A DNA stretch of 64,000 nucleotides, taken from contig DATNFO010000081.1 in NCBI GenBank assembly GCA_035606355.1, positions 90,547-154,546 of the forward strand, written 5' to 3'. The DNA comes from Sulfopaludibacter sp035606355. GTDB lineage: Bacteria > Acidobacteriota > Terriglobia > Bryobacterales > Bryobacteraceae. Shown one piece after another: positions 42,718 to 50,305 of the stretch. Both the position numbers and the translations under genes were made by a program. The notes beneath the pieces are model-generated. The model was not told where the DNA came from. It saw nothing but the letters and a program-made list of their open reading frames with translations, and ran no database searches. Each line of letters begins with the position of its first letter. The first letter of the stretch is position 1.

Positions 42718-43658
42718 GCGCCTGTCTGATCTGCAACTCGGCGGCTTTCACTCCTCTTTTTGAGGGCTCCGACCGGCTTTATCACACCACTCAGAAGCCC
42801 TTCGCAGTGGTTCGATGCAACGGCTGCGGGCTGCTGCGTCTCCATCCGGCGCCCGCGCCCGCCGAACTCCCCGGCTACTACCCCGCGAACTACTGGTTCG
42901 ACCCCGGCGAAACCACGGCCGGCCGCCTCGAAGAAGCCTACCGCCGCCTCGTGCTGCGCGACCATGTCGCATTCGTGGAAGCCGCCCTGCGCGCCACCAC
43001 AGCACGCGGACCGCTTCTCGATGCCGGATGCGGAGGCGGACTATTCCTCGGCATCATGCGACAGCGCGGCTTTCGCGTCGTGGGGCTCGATATCTCCCGC
43101 GAGGCCGCGTCCATCGCCTATCATCGCCAGCAAGTGCCCGCCGTCGCCGCGCTGCTCGAAAACGCGCCGTTCGCCCCGCAATCCCTAGCCGCGCTCTCCA
43201 TGTTCCACGTCCTCGAGCACCTATACGACCCGCGCGCCTATCTCACCATCGCGCGCGACCTGCTCAAGCCGGACGGACGCCTCATCGTGCAGGTGCCCAA
43301 CGCGGCGTCGTGGCAATTCCGTTTTCTCGGCCGCCGCTGGAACGGAGTCGACATTCCCCGGCACATTTTCAACTTCCGTGCCGCCGATCTGGAAGCGCTC
43401 ATACGCTCCTGCGGCTTCGAAATCGTGCGCCGCAAATTTTTCAATCTGCGAGACAACCCCGCGGGCCTGGCGAGCAGCCTGGCGCCGTCGATGGACCCTA
43501 TGGCGCGCCGCGTTCGCGGCATCCCCGAATCCGCCGCCGTCCGCCTCGCGAAAGATCTCACCTATTTCGGACTGGTGGTCGCGTCGCTCCCCTTCGCTGC
43601 CGCGGAAGCCGCGTTCCAGGCCGGATCGACAATCATGATCGAGGCGCGGCGCCCATGA
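42714..43658 (+). CDS. Methyltransferase with N-terminal zinc finger
   Basis: The 314-residue product starts with a four-cysteine zinc-binding segment ('CLICNSA ... VRCNGCGLLRLHP'), typical of sugar C- or O-methyltransferases. A class I domain follows: motif I 'LLDAGCGGGLFLGIM', 'VVGLDISREAASIA', 'FHVLEHLYDPRAYL' and 'LKPDGRLIVQVPNAAS'. It probably modifies a sugar or lipid-linked glycan made with the neighbouring glycosyltransferase. The next gene's ATG overlaps its stop by four bases. Confidence 0.85.
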   Translation: MSACLICNSAAFTPLFEGSDRLYHTTQKPFAVVRCNGCGLLRLHPAPAPAELPGYYPANYWFDPGETTAGRLEEAYRRLVLRDHVAFVEAALRATTARGPLLDAGCGGGLFLGIMRQRGFRVVGLDISREAASIAYHRQQVPAVAALLENAPFAPQSLAALSMFHVLEHLYDPRAYLTIARDLLKPDGRLIVQVPNAASWQFRFLGRRWNGVDIPRHIFNFRAADLEALIRSCGFEIVRRKFFNLRDNPAGLASSLAPSMDPMARRVRGIPESAAVRLAKDLTYFGLVVASLPFAAAEAAFQAGSTIMIEARRP

Positions 43659-44353
43659 GCTACACGCGCGCGGCCTACATTCTGCCCAAGCCGCTCCGCC
43701 GCCACATTCTCCACTTTGAAGTGGAAATCCAAAACGCGGTGGACGCCCTGGCAGAATCGCTGCCCCCTCGCGCCCGGGTTCTCGACGCCGGCGCAGGCGA
43801 AGGGCAGTATCGCCGGGCGTTTCACCGCCAGCGCTACACCGGTGTTGACTTGGGCGTCGGCGACCCCACGTGGAACTACGCCCGCCTCGACGCCCTTGCC
43901 GATCTCGCCGCGCTCCCCTTCCGCGAAGCCTCCTTCGACGCCGCCCTTCTCGTCGTCACCATCGAGCATCTCGCCGAACCCGCCGCCGCCCTCGCCGAAA
44001 TCGCGCGCACACTCAAGCCGGGAGGCGCACTTCTCATCGCCGCGCCGCACGAGTGGGAAGTCCATCAGGCGCCTCACGATTACTTCCGCTACACACGCCA
44101 CGGGCTGGAACACCTTCTGACCAAGGCCGGATTCGTGCCCGCCGGGATCACCCCGGCCGGCGGCTATTTCCGCCTGCTCGCGCGGCGCCTGCTCAACGGA
44201 TTACAATTCTTCACAGGAGGCGCCCGCTGGCTGTTGTTCGTGCCCGCCGCCCTGCTTTTGGTTCCCCCGGCGCTGATTCTTCCGCTGCTGGACCCCCTGG
44301 ATCGCGACCGTAACTTCACCCTCGGGTATCTCTGCCTCGCACGCAAACGCTAA
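43655..44353 (+). CDS. Class I methyltransferase with C-terminal hydrophobic region
   Basis: The 232-residue product has motif I 'RVLDAGAGEGQYRRAF', 'YTGVDLGVGDPTWNY' and 'LLVVTIEHLAEPAAALAEI'. It also has 'LKPGGALLIAAPHEWEVHQAPHDYFRYT', close to methyltransferases of glycan clusters. The last 60 residues include one strong hydrophobic segment, so it may be membrane-attached. ATG 43655 is fixed by overlap with the preceding gene; the longer open frame upstream lies in another frame of that gene. It is followed after 15 bases by truB. Confidence 0.82.
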   Translation: MSYTRAAYILPKPLRRHILHFEVEIQNAVDALAESLPPRARVLDAGAGEGQYRRAFHRQRYTGVDLGVGDPTWNYARLDALADLAALPFREASFDAALLVVTIEHLAEPAAALAEIARTLKPGGALLIAAPHEWEVHQAPHDYFRYTRHGLEHLLTKAGFVPAGITPAGGYFRLLARRLLNGLQFFTGGARWLLFVPAALLLVPPALILPLLDPLDRDRNFTLGYLCLARKR

Positions 44354-44368
44354 TATTTTGGAGCCTCA

Positions 44369-45250
44369 TTGGACGGAGTCATCGTAGTCGATAAGCCGCA
44401 AGACTGGACCAGCCACGACGTGGTCAACCGCATGCGCCGCATCGCCAACACCAAAAAGGTCGGTCATCTCGGCACGCTAGACCCCATCGCCACCGGCGTG
44501 CTCCCGCTCATTGTGGGCCGCGCCACGCGTCTCGCGCAGTTCTACACGCACAGCGACAAGATCTACGAAGGCGTGGTGCGCTTCGGTTTCTCCACCAACA
44601 CCTACGACCGGGCGGGCGACCCTACCAGCGAGCCCGTCGAGCCGTCGTTTTCCGATGCCGCGCTCGAAGCCGCACTCGACCGGTTTCGCGGCGAATTCAA
44701 ACAGACGCCGCCGCCGGTTTCGGCTAAGAAGGTCGCCGGCAAACGCGCCTATGAACTGGCGCGCAAGAACATCGCGGTGGAACTCGCGCCCGTGCCGGTG
44801 CACGTTTACGAAGCGGCCGTCCTGGAGCGCAACGGCAGCGAGGTTCGCATCCGCGTGCATTGTTCCGGAGGCACATACGTGCGATCTATCGCGCACGATG
44901 CCGGCCAGTTACTCGGCTGTGGCGCCCATCTCAAGGAGCTACGCCGCGTCGCCAGCGGAGAATTCGAAGCCGCGCAGGCGCGTACTCTGCAGCAGCTCGA
45001 ATCCCTCGCCGCCGAAGAGCGCCTCATCGATGCGCTCGTCCCCATGGGCGACCTGCTCCCCGGGTTCACCAGCGTCTTTGTGGATGACCTCACCGCCACG
45101 CAAATTCGCAACGGACGCAACTTCCCGGCCTCGCCGTTCCGCTCTCAGCCGGCATCTCGATTTGTAAAGGCCGTAACGCGCCAGAATGAGCTGGTGGCTA
45201 TCGGAGAGGCGGTTTTACCAAATTTATACCATCCCGCTGTAGTCCTTTAG
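44369..45250 (+). CDS. truB: tRNA pseudouridine-55 synthase
   Basis: TruB isomerises U55 in the T loop of tRNAs. The 293-residue product shows 'VDKPQDWTSHDVVNRMRR', the catalytic Asp in 'VGHLGTLDPIATGVLPL', 'YEGVVRFGFSTNTYDRAG' and 'VHCSGGTYVRSIAHDAGQLLG'. The start is TTG with a TTGGAG ribosome-binding site seven bases upstream. It ends the glycan-methyltransferase operon, an unusual place, since truB often follows rbfA. Confidence 0.94.
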   Translation: MDGVIVVDKPQDWTSHDVVNRMRRIANTKKVGHLGTLDPIATGVLPLIVGRATRLAQFYTHSDKIYEGVVRFGFSTNTYDRAGDPTSEPVEPSFSDAALEAALDRFRGEFKQTPPPVSAKKVAGKRAYELARKNIAVELAPVPVHVYEAAVLERNGSEVRIRVHCSGGTYVRSIAHDAGQLLGCGAHLKELRRVASGEFEAAQARTLQQLESLAAEERLIDALVPMGDLLPGFTSVFVDDLTATQIRNGRNFPASPFRSQPASRFVKAVTRQNELVAIGEAVLPNLYHPAVVL

Positions 45251-45273
45251 GCCGCCCGGGCTAGAATAAGGCG

Positions 45274-45870
45274 ATGGCTGTCCGTAGTTGGGTAATCGGA
45301 GCCGCTTTAACTCTGGGTTATGCGGTGGTGCTCACTCCTCCTGCGCTGGTTGTGTGGGAAATGGTGCGCCCTATGCCCTGGAACGAACATACGGTTCGCG
45401 TGCAATTCGAATCCGTCCGCTACCAGCCCGGCGGCATATTGATATTTCGATACTCCGTCGAAAACACCTCGGGGCGGACCGCCCGGTTTCTGCCCGGCGA
45501 GACCGAAGTCAAAGCGCTTCAGCCCGATGATCGGCCAGTTGTCGGGTTTGCCAATGTCCGGCTTCCGATGGAGCTTCCCGCGCACGCCAACAAAATGGTC
45601 GAGCTTCGCCTGGACCTGCCGACCGCGACGGTGATCCAGCCCCCGGCGGCCGAACAAAATCGCGCGATTCTGGCTCCGCCGCTGCCTTCCACCACCTCCA
45701 CGAATCAGGACGCGCCGGTCTCGCCGCTGCCGATGATGGACCCGCCGGCGAAAGAAGAGAAACCGGCGCCCAAACTTCACACCATCGAAGATTCCCTCCT
45801 GGATCTCAACGGCTTCGAGCTCACAGACCAAAGCCACCACCTCAAGCTGGTCTTCCCCCGAGGCTGGTAA
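45274..45870 (+). CDS. Membrane-anchored hypothetical protein
   Basis: The 198-residue product has an N-terminal TM anchor (about 6-28), then a beta-rich domain ('VRYQPGGILIFRYSVENTSGRTARFLPGE') and a Pro-rich linker before a conserved-looking C-terminal 'LLDLNGFELTDQ'. Function unknown. A TAGAAT hexamer at 45262-45267 lies six bases before the ATG, so the transcript should have almost no leader. It is followed after 60 bases by another small membrane gene. Confidence 0.65.
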   Translation: MAVRSWVIGAALTLGYAVVLTPPALVVWEMVRPMPWNEHTVRVQFESVRYQPGGILIFRYSVENTSGRTARFLPGETEVKALQPDDRPVVGFANVRLPMELPAHANKMVELRLDLPTATVIQPPAAEQNRAILAPPLPSTTSTNQDAPVSPLPMMDPPAKEEKPAPKLHTIEDSLLDLNGFELTDQSHHLKLVFPRGW

Positions 45871-45930
45871 ACCAGACTCCGGCCTTCCCCGCAGCCACCA
45901 GGCGCGCCTTCCCTGTTACCATATCCATAG

Positions 45931-46281
45931 ATGTTGAAGCGCTTCATCCTGTGGGACTTCCCGCGCGCGAGCTGGCAATACGACGTTATGGTCGGCATCA
46001 TTCTGGCCTTCATCTTCCTGACGCCGCGCGACTGGTTTCGCGACCAGCCCCGAACCCCCCACGTCTCCAGCATCGTCGCCCTGCCTTCCGATCGCGGCGC
46101 CAGCGTGTTCTTCGTGGATCCGAAGACCCTGGAAGACACGCCGGAAAACCAGCGCGTGGCAAAACTCACGCGCGAAATTCAGAAGACCACCGGCGCCGGT
46201 CGCCTGACCGTTACGCGGATTGAGCCCATTCTGAATTCGGAAGGCGAACTGCAAGGCTACATGGCGTTTGCGAGGCCCTAA
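45931..46281 (+). CDS. Small membrane protein next to LolA-like gene
   Basis: The 116-residue product has one TM helix (about 18-34, 'DVMVGIILAFIFLTP') followed by a short soluble domain ('VSSIVALPSDRGASVFFVDP', 'GRLTVTRIEPILNSEGELQGY'). I do not recognise it. It lies 40 bases before the LolA-like gene on the same strand, so it may be cotranscribed and act in the envelope. The CDS is supported by position and by coding-type composition. Confidence 0.6.
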   Translation: MLKRFILWDFPRASWQYDVMVGIILAFIFLTPRDWFRDQPRTPHVSSIVALPSDRGASVFFVDPKTLEDTPENQRVAKLTREIQKTTGAGRLTVTRIEPILNSEGELQGYMAFARP

Positions 46282-46320
46282 TCGTCCGCGGCGGGCGCCA
46301 ATCCGCTTCTGAGGAATCCA

Positions 46321-47013
46321 ATGCGACTTTTGCGAATCATACTGCCGGTTGCCTTCGCCGCAAGCTCGTTTTGCGCGCCCCAAGATCCGTTGCAGCAGGT
46401 TTTCGCGCGCATCGATAAAACGGCCGCCACCTTCAAAGGCTTCACCGCGAACATGACGCGGACCACCCATCACCACCTCCTGCCGATGGATGAGCCGCCC
46501 GAGACCGGGACCATTGTAGTCCGCCGCGCCAAACCGCATGAGCTGCAAATGCGCCTGGATTTCGCCCCGCCCGAGCAGAAGCGCGTGGTCCTGGATAAGA
46601 CCAATATCGAAATCTACAATCCGAAAACCAACACCATCCAGCCGGTGCAGCTCGGTAAGGAAAACAAGCAGATCATGGAGCAGTTCCTGCTTCTCGGCTT
46701 CGGTAGCACCTCGGCGGACCTGCAGAAGGGATACACCGTAACCTACGGCGGCCCGGAAACCGTCCAAGGTGAAAAGACCGATCGCATCGAGCTCCTCCCG
46801 AAGCTCGAAGAAGTGAAGCATCAGGTACAGCGCATCGATTTGTGGATCTCGCAGGCGTCCGGCCTGGCCATTCAGCAGAGGCTCTTTTTCCCGGGCGGCG
46901 AGGATTATCAGCTGGTCACCTACAGCAATATGAAGCAGCGGTCCAATATCTCGGAGAACGAAGTGAAATTGGACGCCCCGAAGAGCGCCCGCCGGGAGAA
47001 TCCGCTGAAATAA
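46321..47013 (+). CDS. LolA-like outer-membrane lipoprotein carrier
   Basis: The 230-residue product has a signal peptide (MRLLRIILPVAFAASSFCA) and a LolA-type half-barrel: 'VFARIDKTAATFKGFTANMTR', 'IVVRRAKPHELQMRLDF', 'VVLDKTNIEIYNPKTNT' and 'IDLWISQASGLAIQQRLFF'. LolA proteins carry lipoproteins across the periplasm. The ATG follows a GAGGAA ribosome-binding site. The protein lacks the canonical Arg at a position I can confirm, so a LolA-like general lipid carrier is also possible. Confidence 0.82.
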   Translation: MRLLRIILPVAFAASSFCAPQDPLQQVFARIDKTAATFKGFTANMTRTTHHHLLPMDEPPETGTIVVRRAKPHELQMRLDFAPPEQKRVVLDKTNIEIYNPKTNTIQPVQLGKENKQIMEQFLLLGFGSTSADLQKGYTVTYGGPETVQGEKTDRIELLPKLEEVKHQVQRIDLWISQASGLAIQQRLFFPGGEDYQLVTYSNMKQRSNISENEVKLDAPKSARRENPLK

Positions 47014-47039
47014 GGGTTCAACTTAGTAAGGCTCAAGAT

Positions 47040-48125
47040 TTGGCGACCAAGACCCACGCAAGCACCTACCGGCTGCAATATCTCGATTGGTTCCGCGGCC
47101 TCGGCGCGCTCATTATGCTCCAGGGACACGCGTTCGATTCGTTCCTGAAGCCCGAGCTCCGCGCAGGCGGCGCTTACACGCTCTCGCAATTCGCCGGCGG
47201 AATGCCGCCCGCCATCTTCCTTTTCCTCACCGGCGTCACCCTCGCCTTCCTGATGGACAGCACGGAACGCAAAGGGCTGCCCCCGAAACAGCGATTGTGG
47301 ACCGCTTTCAATCGCGCCGGTTACCTGTTCTATCTCGCGTTCGCGTTCCGGATCCAGCTTTTTATCTTCGGCTTACCCGCCGATTGGCACGATCTGTTCC
47401 GCGTGGACATCCTCAACTGCATGGGCTTTTCCATCGCGCTGCTCAGCGTCATGGCCCTGTTCCGCACGGTCGAGCGGGTCCGCCTCTGCGCCATCCTGGG
47501 AATTGGAATCGCTCTCGCATCGCCGCTGGTGACGCAGCTTTCGCTCCAGGGATGGCCGTGGATCATCCGCAACTACATCGTCCCGGACTATCGTTCCTTC
47601 GGCTTCTTCCCGTGGGGAGCGTATCTGGCGTTCGGCATGAGCGCCGGTAGCGCGATTCGCGTGATCCCGCAGGAGAGCATCGAGCGGGCGATGCAGTGGG
47701 CGGCCATCCTGGGAGGCGCCACTATCCTGGCCTGTCAGTACATGGCGAGTGTCCCCTACAGCATCTACACCAAGAGCGAATTTTGGCTGAACAGCCCCGC
47801 GCAGGTGCTCACGAAGGTGGGGGTGACGTATCTGATGCTCGCGATGGCTTTCGTCTGGACGCGCTACGGAGCAAGAGAAGGCTGGAGCTGGGTGCGCCAG
47901 TTCGGAACCACCAGCCTGCTCGTTTATTGGGTGCACATCGAGCTGGTCTACGGCCGCACCCTGACCATCATCAAGAACAACTTGACCGTAACGCAAACGG
48001 TAATCTCAGCAGTCCTTCTCATCCTGCTGATGCTTGCCATCTCGACGATCAAAACCAACTGGACGCAAGTGAAGGGTTACCTGGTTTTAAACGGCTGGTG
48101 GAAGGGAAGGCGGGCGGCCTTTTAG
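47040..48125 (+). CDS. Multi-pass membrane acyltransferase (DUF1624/HGSNAT-like)
   Basis: The product (about 361 residues from TTG 47040) starts with 'YRLQYLDWFRGLGALIMLQGHAFDSFL'. This is the first TM with the conserved Asp-Arg and His of heparan-alpha-glucosaminide acetyltransferase-type and acyltransferase-3-type proteins. About ten more hydrophobic helices follow. Such enzymes pass acyl groups across the membrane to sugars. The start codon is uncertain; the open frame extends upstream into the LolA-like gene in another frame. It lies 26 bases after that gene. Confidence 0.8.
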   Translation: MATKTHASTYRLQYLDWFRGLGALIMLQGHAFDSFLKPELRAGGAYTLSQFAGGMPPAIFLFLTGVTLAFLMDSTERKGLPPKQRLWTAFNRAGYLFYLAFAFRIQLFIFGLPADWHDLFRVDILNCMGFSIALLSVMALFRTVERVRLCAILGIGIALASPLVTQLSLQGWPWIIRNYIVPDYRSFGFFPWGAYLAFGMSAGSAIRVIPQESIERAMQWAAILGGATILACQYMASVPYSIYTKSEFWLNSPAQVLTKVGVTYLMLAMAFVWTRYGAREGWSWVRQFGTTSLLVYWVHIELVYGRTLTIIKNNLTVTQTVISAVLLILLMLAISTIKTNWTQVKGYLVLNGWWKGRRAAF

Positions 48126-48139
48126 GTCTGCCCGAGTAA

Positions 48140-48195
48140 TAAGTTCCCTCTGTGCCCTCTTTGTGTTCCTCCGTGCCTCTGTGGTTAACTTGCGA
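48140..48195. repeat. Low-complexity phrase of the 'CTCTGTGGTTAAC' type
   Basis: The run from 'tccctctgtgccctctttgtg' to 'cctctgtggttaac' repeats a CTCTGTG core. Similar phrases are scattered through many environmental genomes. It lies between two convergent genes and has no coding role. Confidence 0.4.
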
Positions 48196-48215
48196 TGCCG
48201 CTGGGAACTTCGCCG

Positions 48216-49178
48216 CTACTTCACCCAGGCCATCCCGTCCGGACCCGTCCCTGTCGTCAACCGGCCGGTCAATTCGAGGCTCTTCAGATCCACAATCGCC
48301 ACATTATCGTCGCCCGTCACCGCGACGTACGCACGCTCGCCGTCCGGCGTCACCAGAATCCCCGCCGGCTCGCGGCCGAGCGGCAGCCGCTTCAGCTCTT
48401 TCCGCGTGTCGCGAGCCAGCACCACCAGGTCGCCCGCACCCAGATCGCTGATGAGCACCATCCGCCCGTCCGGCGTGAACTTCAACCGGTTGCTGCGCTT
48501 CGTCTGCACGCGGATCGTCGCCTTCACCGATTTCGTGAACAAGTCGATGATCGTCACACTCCCATCCCGCGACCCCGCGGCCCACAACTCCTTCCCGTCC
48601 GGCGTGATGTCGAACCCCTCCGGCCCCTTGCCGACTTCCACCACCGTCTGATTCCAGTCGATCCGCCCCACGCGGTCAAGAATGCTGATCGTGTTCGAGC
48701 CGATGTTGGCCGTGTAAATCTGGCTCTCGTCGCTCTTCACCATCACCATGTGGGTCGTATTCTGCCCCGTGCCCATCAGCCAGTCGATCTTGTTGGCCGG
48801 CCGGTCGTACCGCCCGACCACCTTATTTACTTCGCACGTGAAGTAGAGCTTCCCGCCCGCCACCCACAATCCGTGCGGCCGCCGCAGCGCGCCCAGGTCC
48901 AGGCGCTGCGCCTCGCGCTGCTGCACCAGGTCGATGATCGAAATTGAATTCCCGGGCGCCGTCGCGTCTCCGTAATTGCTGACGAACGCGAAGCGCCCGT
49001 CCTCGCTCGCCGCAACTTCATGGGGCGAATCGCCCGTTCGAACGCGCCCCACCACCTTGCGCGTCCCCGGATCGACAATCGCCAACGATCCCTCTTTGTT
49101 CAGCACCAGCAGCGCCGGATGCGGCAGCTCGGCGGCCACACACCCAAACACGGCAATCAGCAGCAAAAGCTTCTTCAT
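48216..49178 (-). CDS. Secreted YncE/YVTN-type beta-propeller protein
   Basis: The 320-residue product has a signal peptide (MKKLLLLIAVFGCVAA) and seven-blade-like repeats with 'TPDGKELWAAGSRDGSVTIIDL', 'TPDGRMVLISDLGAGDLVVL' and 'TPDGERAYVAVTGDDNVAIVDL'. It is a periplasmic or surface binding protein; YncE in E. coli binds DNA, but the ligand here is unknown. A TAGCAT hexamer (49192-49187, reverse) is eight bases before the ATG and overlaps the likely galactokinase promoter on the other strand. Confidence 0.85.
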   Translation of the reverse strand: MKKLLLLIAVFGCVAAELPHPALLVLNKEGSLAIVDPGTRKVVGRVRTGDSPHEVAASEDGRFAFVSNYGDATAPGNSISIIDLVQQREAQRLDLGALRRPHGLWVAGGKLYFTCEVNKVVGRYDRPANKIDWLMGTGQNTTHMVMVKSDESQIYTANIGSNTISILDRVGRIDWNQTVVEVGKGPEGFDITPDGKELWAAGSRDGSVTIIDLFTKSVKATIRVQTKRSNRLKFTPDGRMVLISDLGAGDLVVLARDTRKELKRLPLGREPAGILVTPDGERAYVAVTGDDNVAIVDLKSLELTGRLTTGTGPDGMAWVK

Positions 49179-49204
49179 ACCTGCTCATGCTATCGTGTTC
49201 GCGA

Positions 49205-50266
49205 ATGCCCCAGACAACCGGCGCCGTCCGATGCCCCGGCCGCGTCAATCTCATTGGCGAACACATCGACTATCACGGGTTGCCCGTCCTCCCCATCGCC
49301 ATTCAACTCGGCGTCACCGTCACATACCGGCTGCGCGCTGATTGGCGCATCGAAGCCCGCAGCGCGAACTTCGGCCGTCGAGCGTTCGACTGGTCCGTCG
49401 AGCTGCAGCGCGTGGCCGATGGCGATTGGGAGAATTACATCCGCGCCGCTGCCCGGGTCGTCGACACACTCGCGCCCGATTGCAACGGCATCGACGCCGA
49501 AATCACGTCCGACCTTCCACCTGCCGCCGGCCTCTCCTCTTCTTCGGCGCTGCTGATCGCGGTGACGCTCGCGATCCTCGGAGCGAACAATCGCGCTGCC
49601 ACGTTCGAGCAACTCATGGACGTTCTCCCCGACGGCGAACAGTTTGTCGGTACGCGTGGAGGAGGGATGGACCACGCCGCCTGCCTCGCATCAAGAGCGG
49701 GCTGTGCCTCGCTCATCGAATTCAATCCGATGTCCGTCACCCCGATTCCCATCCCGCGCGATTGGGTGTTTCTGATCGCGGACAGCATGCAGGCGGCCGA
49801 AAAGTCGGGACCCGCGCGAGACGAATACAACGCGCGCCGCGCCGCGGGAGTCGAAGCGCTGAAGACGCTGCATCTCACGTCCTACCGGGAAGCCAAAGTC
49901 GAAGATGCGGAGACACTGACCGAACATCAACGCGATCCGTTCCTCCATGTCGTCACCGAAGCGCAAAGAGTGCGAGCCGCCGTGGATGCGTTGCGCGCGG
50001 ACGATCCGGTGGCGTTCGGCCGCCTGATGACTGAGTCGCACGATAGCCTCAGAACTCGTCTCCGAGTGAGCACACCAAAGCTCGATGCCCTGGTCGCCTC
50101 CGCGCTCGACGCCGGAGCATACGGAGCGCGCCTGACCGGAGCGGGTTTCGGAGGCTCTGCCGTCATCCTCAGCAACCGGCGCTCACTTCCAGGCCTCCGA
50201 ACGCTGGTCGTCGAACCCTCCAGCGGAGTAGGTGCCGGCCTCCCGGCCGGTACCAGGCGCGCCTAG
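49205..50266 (+). CDS. galK: Galactokinase
   Basis: GalK phosphorylates galactose at C1 in the Leloir pathway. The product (about 353 residues) has the signature 'PGRVNLIGEHIDYHGLPVLP', the GHMP ATP loop 'DLPPAAGLSSSSALLIA', 'GTRGGGMDHAACL' and the C-terminal 'GARLTGAGFGGSAVIL'. An in-frame ATG at 49187 is also possible; ATG 49205 is preferred because it follows the TATCGT -10-like box. The last dozen codons and the TAG stop are read from a REP-like repeat, so the tail 'GAGLPAGTRRA' is repeat-derived. A sodium symporter gene follows after 40 bases. Confidence 0.93.
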   Translation: MPQTTGAVRCPGRVNLIGEHIDYHGLPVLPIAIQLGVTVTYRLRADWRIEARSANFGRRAFDWSVELQRVADGDWENYIRAAARVVDTLAPDCNGIDAEITSDLPPAAGLSSSSALLIAVTLAILGANNRAATFEQLMDVLPDGEQFVGTRGGGMDHAACLASRAGCASLIEFNPMSVTPIPIPRDWVFLIADSMQAAEKSGPARDEYNARRAAGVEALKTLHLTSYREAKVEDAETLTEHQRDPFLHVVTEAQRVRAAVDALRADDPVAFGRLMTESHDSLRTRLRVSTPKLDALVASALDAGAYGARLTGAGFGGSAVILSNRRSLPGLRTLVVEPSSGVGAGLPAGTRRA

Positions 50267-50272
50267 CGCGCC
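50231..50272. repeat. REP-like double hairpin, copy G (overlaps galK end)
   Basis: GGTGCCGGCC-TCCC-GGCCGGTACC (50231-50254) is followed by GGCGCGC-CTA-GCGCGCC (50256-50272). The TAG in the second loop is the galK stop codon. The unit is almost identical to copy A at 3790. Confidence 0.85.
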
Positions 50273-50305
50273 CGCGGCCCGCACGGTTGTACACTCAGTG
50301 TGTCC

